Shown here: positions 61,420 to 64,000 of the stretch, one piece after another
How the letters are laid out: the number at the start of each line of letters is the position of its first letter
How positions within the stretch are numbered: the stretch's first letter is position 1
Assembly (NCBI GenBank): GCA_013696965.1
Contig: JACCXN010000009.1
Location: 132,751 to 196,750, forward strand
From: Bacteroidota bacterium
GTDB taxonomy: Bacteria > Bacteroidota > Bacteroidia > JACCXN01
Direction: 5' to 3'
Length of the DNA: 64,000 nt
Made by a program: the position numbers and the translations under genes
The notes under the pieces: model-generated
Told to the model about the DNA's origin: nothing
The model's database searches: none
What the model saw: only the letters and a program-made list of their open reading frames with translations

Positions 61420-61705
61420 AACAGATTGAATTACTGCGATTTTAACTTTTAATTATTGATAAAACAGGAAATTGCTAAAATGTCACTGCCAATTAAATGC
61501 AAACATGGAAAGTAAACTCTATTTCAGTATTAGAAGAATATGGGTGTTGAATAAGTAGTAAAAACATTTATTTATCTCTATTGATTAGTTACAGAAATTA
61601 ATAGGCTTTTCTTTTAATTGTTCTTGATCCAATTAAAATCCAAAAAAAAAGCGCCTCGAAATTTTGAGGCCACTGAAAAAGTCTTTTTAAGAATTAAATG
61701 TTAAT

Positions 61706-61745
61706 AAAAGGGAGTAGAAACGCAAGTTTATCTACTCCCTTTTTT
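61706..61745 (+). terminator. Terminator-like hairpin inside the left end of the IS
   Basis: AAAAGGGAGTAGA (61706-61718) pairs perfectly with TCTACTCCCTTTT (61731-61743) and a run of six T ends at 61745. It lies between the left inverted repeat and the transposase ATG, so it would stop transcription entering from outside. Confidence 0.8.
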
Positions 61746-61778
61746 GTATTTTGTATCAGATTCAAAAGCCTAATATAC

Positions 61779-63230
61779 ATGCTGGTACAACAAAAAGAAT
61801 TTCAATTTAGTGAGTATAGTTCTCTTTATGATTTGATTGTACCAAAGCAGAATTTTCTCAGAAAGATTAATGACCTGATTGATTTTTCCTTTGTTTACGA
61901 TGAATTGGTAAATAAATATTGTCACAATAATGGCCGTACAGCTGAAAGTCCAATTCGTATGTTTAAGTATTTATTGCTTAAGACAATTTATAATATATCT
62001 GATGTTGATGTTGTTGAGCGTTCACGATTTGATATGTCGTTCAAGTATTTTTTAGATATGTCACCTGAAGATGATGTAATCAATCCAAGTTCGCTCACAA
62101 AATTTAGAAAACTACGGTTGAAAGATACCGACTTGTTGAACCTCCTGATAAGTAAAACAGTCACCATTGCTATTGAAAAAGGAGTAATCCGTTCTAAATC
62201 AATCATTGTTGATGCTACCCATACGTTATCCAGATCAAATCCATTCTCAGCAATCGAAGTGTTAAGAGAACGCTCAAAACAACTTCGGAAAACTATTTAT
62301 ATGTATGATGAAGACTGGAAGGAACGTATGCCAAGAAAGAATGTTGACAATGATTTAGAAAAAGAGTTAGCTTATTGTAAAGAGCTAGAACGAATTGTTG
62401 AAAAAGAGCAATCCATCAGTTCAATTCCTGCGGTACAAGAAAAATTAAATATCTTAAAAGAAACTGTTGAAGACATTCAAGAAAACATCACATTATCAAA
62501 AGATGAGGATGCCAAAATAGGTCATAAATCCGCAGAGAGTTCATTCTTTGGGTATAAGACGCACTTAGCAATGACCGAAGAGCGCATAATAACGGCAGCC
62601 GTGGTAACATCAGGTGAAAAAGGAGATGGGCCAGAACTACCAAATCTTTTAGAAATTAGTCAGGAAAATGGCATTGAAGTTGACACAATTATAGGCGATG
62701 CAGCCTACTCAGGAAAAGAAAACATTAAATTAACTAGTGAGCAAAATATTAAAATAGTAGCTAAACTCAATCCATCAATTACGCAAGGTTTTAGAAAAAA
62801 CGAAGACAAATTTGATTACAATAAGGATGCAGACATGTTTGTATGTCCTGCAGGCCACATCGCTATACGAAAGGCCAGACAAGGGAAAAAGAACAGAGGA
62901 AAAAACCAAGCAGATACATACTATTTTGATGTTGAAAAGTGTAAAACATGCCCGTTAAGAAAGGGTTGTTATAAAGAAGGAGCAAAGACAAAAACTTACG
63001 CTGTAACCATAAAATCAGATATTCACAAAGAACAAATTGCTTTTCAAGAAACAGAATACTTCAAAGAAAAAGCGAAACATCGCTACAAAATAGAAGCAAA
63101 AAATGGGGAGTTGAAAAATGTACATGGTTATGGAAGGGCAATATCATATGGAATAAATAACATGCAAATGCAAAGTGCCATGGCAATTTTTACGGTAAAT
63201 CTCAAAAGAATTATAAAGCTAACTTCGTAA
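61779..63230 (+). CDS. IS1182-family transposase
   Basis: A 483-residue DDE transposase. The N-terminal DUF772 region includes RMFKYLLLKTIYNISDVDVV and FRKLRLKDTDLLN. Catalytic residues are the first Asp in SIIVDATHT (Asp145), the second in IIGDAAYSGKENI (Asp307), and the Glu in RYKIEAKNGELKNVHGYGRA (Glu439 or Glu444). A Cys cluster precedes the last motif (CPAGH, CKTCPLRKGCYKEG), as in IS1182 relatives. I chose ATG 61779 because an open extension to 61698 reads through the left-end hairpin. The frame and motifs are intact, so the element could be active. Confidence 0.93.
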   Translation: MLVQQKEFQFSEYSSLYDLIVPKQNFLRKINDLIDFSFVYDELVNKYCHNNGRTAESPIRMFKYLLLKTIYNISDVDVVERSRFDMSFKYFLDMSPEDDVINPSSLTKFRKLRLKDTDLLNLLISKTVTIAIEKGVIRSKSIIVDATHTLSRSNPFSAIEVLRERSKQLRKTIYMYDEDWKERMPRKNVDNDLEKELAYCKELERIVEKEQSISSIPAVQEKLNILKETVEDIQENITLSKDEDAKIGHKSAESSFFGYKTHLAMTEERIITAAVVTSGEKGDGPELPNLLEISQENGIEVDTIIGDAAYSGKENIKLTSEQNIKIVAKLNPSITQGFRKNEDKFDYNKDADMFVCPAGHIAIRKARQGKKNRGKNQADTYYFDVEKCKTCPLRKGCYKEGAKTKTYAVTIKSDIHKEQIAFQETEYFKEKAKHRYKIEAKNGELKNVHGYGRAISYGINNMQMQSAMAIFTVNLKRIIKLTS

Positions 63231-63324
63231 AACATAAAACGAGGTTAAATCACCTAAAAAAGTGCGTTTGAAACCATTTAAACGACTTCCATAAAAAAAA
63301 CAAGCAACTAAAAGTCAGTCATAA

Positions 63325-63369
63325 AAAAAGCGATTAAGCTAAAGATTTCTTTAAACTTAATCGCTTTTT
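63325..63369 (+). terminator. Terminator inside the right end of the IS
   Basis: AAAAAGCGATTAAG (63325-63338) pairs perfectly with CTTAATCGCTTTTT (63356-63369) around a 17-nt loop. It follows the transposase stop by about 95 bp and lies just inside the right inverted repeat. The T and A runs would allow it to work in both directions. Confidence 0.8.
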
Positions 63370-63519
63370 AAAAAATTACTGAAAAAACGAGATGCTTTTT
63401 CAGTGGCCTCTAAAAACTAACCTGACGTTTTGATGGCTCTTGCGGACAGTCAGGAAGATTTTTCTAAAGTGAACGACTGTTTTTATTGGCCCAATGACAT
63501 AACTAAAACTTAATTAATC

Positions 63520-63527
63520 TATCTTTG
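63520..63527 (+). promoter_or_regulatory. Candidate -7 box for the orphan gene at 63532
   Basis: TATCTTTG followed by C is a perfect TAnnTTTG match. It ends only 4 nt before the GTG at 63532, so a transcript from it would be leaderless or nearly so. Confidence 0.45.
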
Positions 63528-63531
63528 CACT

Positions 63532-63903
63532 GTGAAAAGCAGCATCAGAATTTTAAGCGTATTTTTTTTAACAGCAATTTATTTCTTCGCAATTAGCGTT
63601 GTTACTAAGTCGCTTGGTCATTCTGATTTCCATAACGAGCAACAATCATCGCAAGAAAAATATTTTTCAGATTTCTCAACGAAACTTTTCTGCCATAATT
63701 CACAGTCTGAAAGTTTAGTTAACAGTTTCAATAATCTACCTCTCCCAAGTTTTAAAAATCCATTTAACGGACTTTGGGCAATAACCAAAGCAACTGAACA
63801 ATTATTTGGAACAGCATTTTCTCAATACACCAATATTTCGAGAAATTTTCTGATACAACATCGGAAAGCAGAAATCATTTTTCCCTTCCATTACTTTTGG
63901 TAA
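63532..63903 (+). CDS. Small protein of unknown function with N-terminal membrane segment
   Basis: A 123-residue protein with a signal peptide or anchor (ILSVFFLTAIYFFAISVVTK), a Ser/Gln/Phe-rich middle, and an unusual aromatic C-terminus (IIFPFHYFW). It contains no other Met, so GTG 63532 is the only usual start. I do not recognise a characterised family; short proteins with such aromatic ends occur in Bacteroidota upstream of transporter genes, but this is from memory and the downstream gene is outside the window. It lies 121 bp right of the insertion sequence. Confidence 0.6.
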   Translation: MKSSIRILSVFFLTAIYFFAISVVTKSLGHSDFHNEQQSSQEKYFSDFSTKLFCHNSQSESLVNSFNNLPLPSFKNPFNGLWAITKATEQLFGTAFSQYTNISRNFLIQHRKAEIIFPFHYFW

Positions 63904-64000
63904 TCCGTTTTTTTTAGTTGTCAGCAATGCAAAAAATTGGCATCTGACTTAATTTTTGAAGGTTTTGCAATAATGCAAGGCTCAATTTACAATTTATGAA

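Larger units (their letters stand above)
61666..63410 (+). mobile_element. Complete IS1182-type insertion sequence
   Basis: The element is 1745 bp, bounded by perfect 16-bp terminal inverted repeats: GAGGCCACTGAAAAAG at 61666-61681 and its complement at 63395-63410. It encodes one transposase and has terminator-like hairpins just inside both ends. I see no clear target-site duplication: the left flank ends in AATTTT and the right flank begins TAAAAACT. The left end forms a hairpin with flanking host sequence (GCCTC at 61653-61657 with GAGGC at 61666-61670). Confidence 0.9.

Noticed and set aside
61698-61778. 27-codon extension of the transposase
   Set aside because: It reads through the perfect left-end hairpin; the family-like start is at 61779.
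1-64000. tRNA, rRNA, CRISPR arrays, riboswitches, prophage
   Set aside because: I looked in the intergenic gaps and saw no cloverleaf-like ends, regular spaced repeats or recognisable riboswitch cores; a covariance-model search would be needed for certainty.

Overview
The window is a 64-kb stretch of an AT-rich Bacteroidota chromosome. The lineage is shown by type IX secretion (T9SS) genes (a type B sorting domain at the left edge and a PorU-type sortase beside a PorV/PorQ-family barrel), a DUF5686 protein with a carboxypeptidase-like regulatory domain, the long Bacteroidota form of IspG, a DUF4837 lipoprotein, and promoter boxes of the Bacteroidota type (TAnnTTTG, sometimes with TTTG about 19 nt upstream). 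Shine-Dalgarno sequences are mostly absent, and TTG start codons are unusually frequent. Most of the content is chromosomal housekeeping. I see no rRNA, tRNA, CRISPR array, prophage or plasmid functions.

Layout. 1-2.3 kb: end of a T9SS-exported protein, a secreted TPR protein and an anchored coiled-coil protein. 2.4-6.5 kb: comF, then the leftward run uppP-truB-queA-ispD (lipid-carrier recycling, tRNA modification, MEP isoprenoid pathway). 6.7-12.7 kb: leftward PorV-like barrel and giant PorU sortase. 13.0-18.5 kb: rightward four-gene operon of a LysM protein with a transglycosylase-like domain that lacks its catalytic Glu, two SGNH hydrolases and an MBOAT acyltransferase, probably a cell-envelope O-acetylation system. 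18.7-19.8 kb: pssA and purS. 19.8-24.2 kb: leftward tatC, AhpD-like gene, DUF5686 gene, lptB. 24.4-29.9 kb: membrane glycosyltransferase genes. 29.9-33.1 kb: kdsD and recQ, divergent. 33.4-40.2 kb: leftward run of a TolB-like/beta-barrel protein, half-size TSUP transporter, M20 amidohydrolase and AbgT transporter. 40.3-46.3 kb: metallo-beta-lactamase-fold hydrolase, kynU-kmo, hemL, a VOC protein and a frameshifted doxX. 46.6-52.9 kb: small lipoprotein, UbiA-like membrane protein, gcvP, tyrS. 52.9-61.4 kb: SLC13-type permease, LuxE-like acyltransferase, lipoprotein, dps, ispG, two related small secreted proteins, DUF4837 lipoprotein. 61.7-63.4 kb: a complete IS1182-type insertion sequence, followed by a small orphan gene.

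How the genes fit together. Much of the window serves the envelope: undecaprenyl phosphate recycling (UppP), Kdo precursor supply (KdsD), LPS export (LptB), phosphatidylserine synthesis (PssA), Tat export (TatC), T9SS cargo processing (PorU) and putative O-acetylation (SGNH/MBOAT). The most interesting points are the pseudo-transglycosylase in the O-acetylation operon, the one-base frameshift in doxX that restores a good family C-terminus when corrected, the IS element with terminator hairpins inside both ends, the 127-bp imperfect palindrome between dps and ispG, and the repeated dependence on TTG starts. None of these proves a new system; the O-acetylation operon with its inactive-looking glycosidase is the best candidate for an undescribed arrangement.
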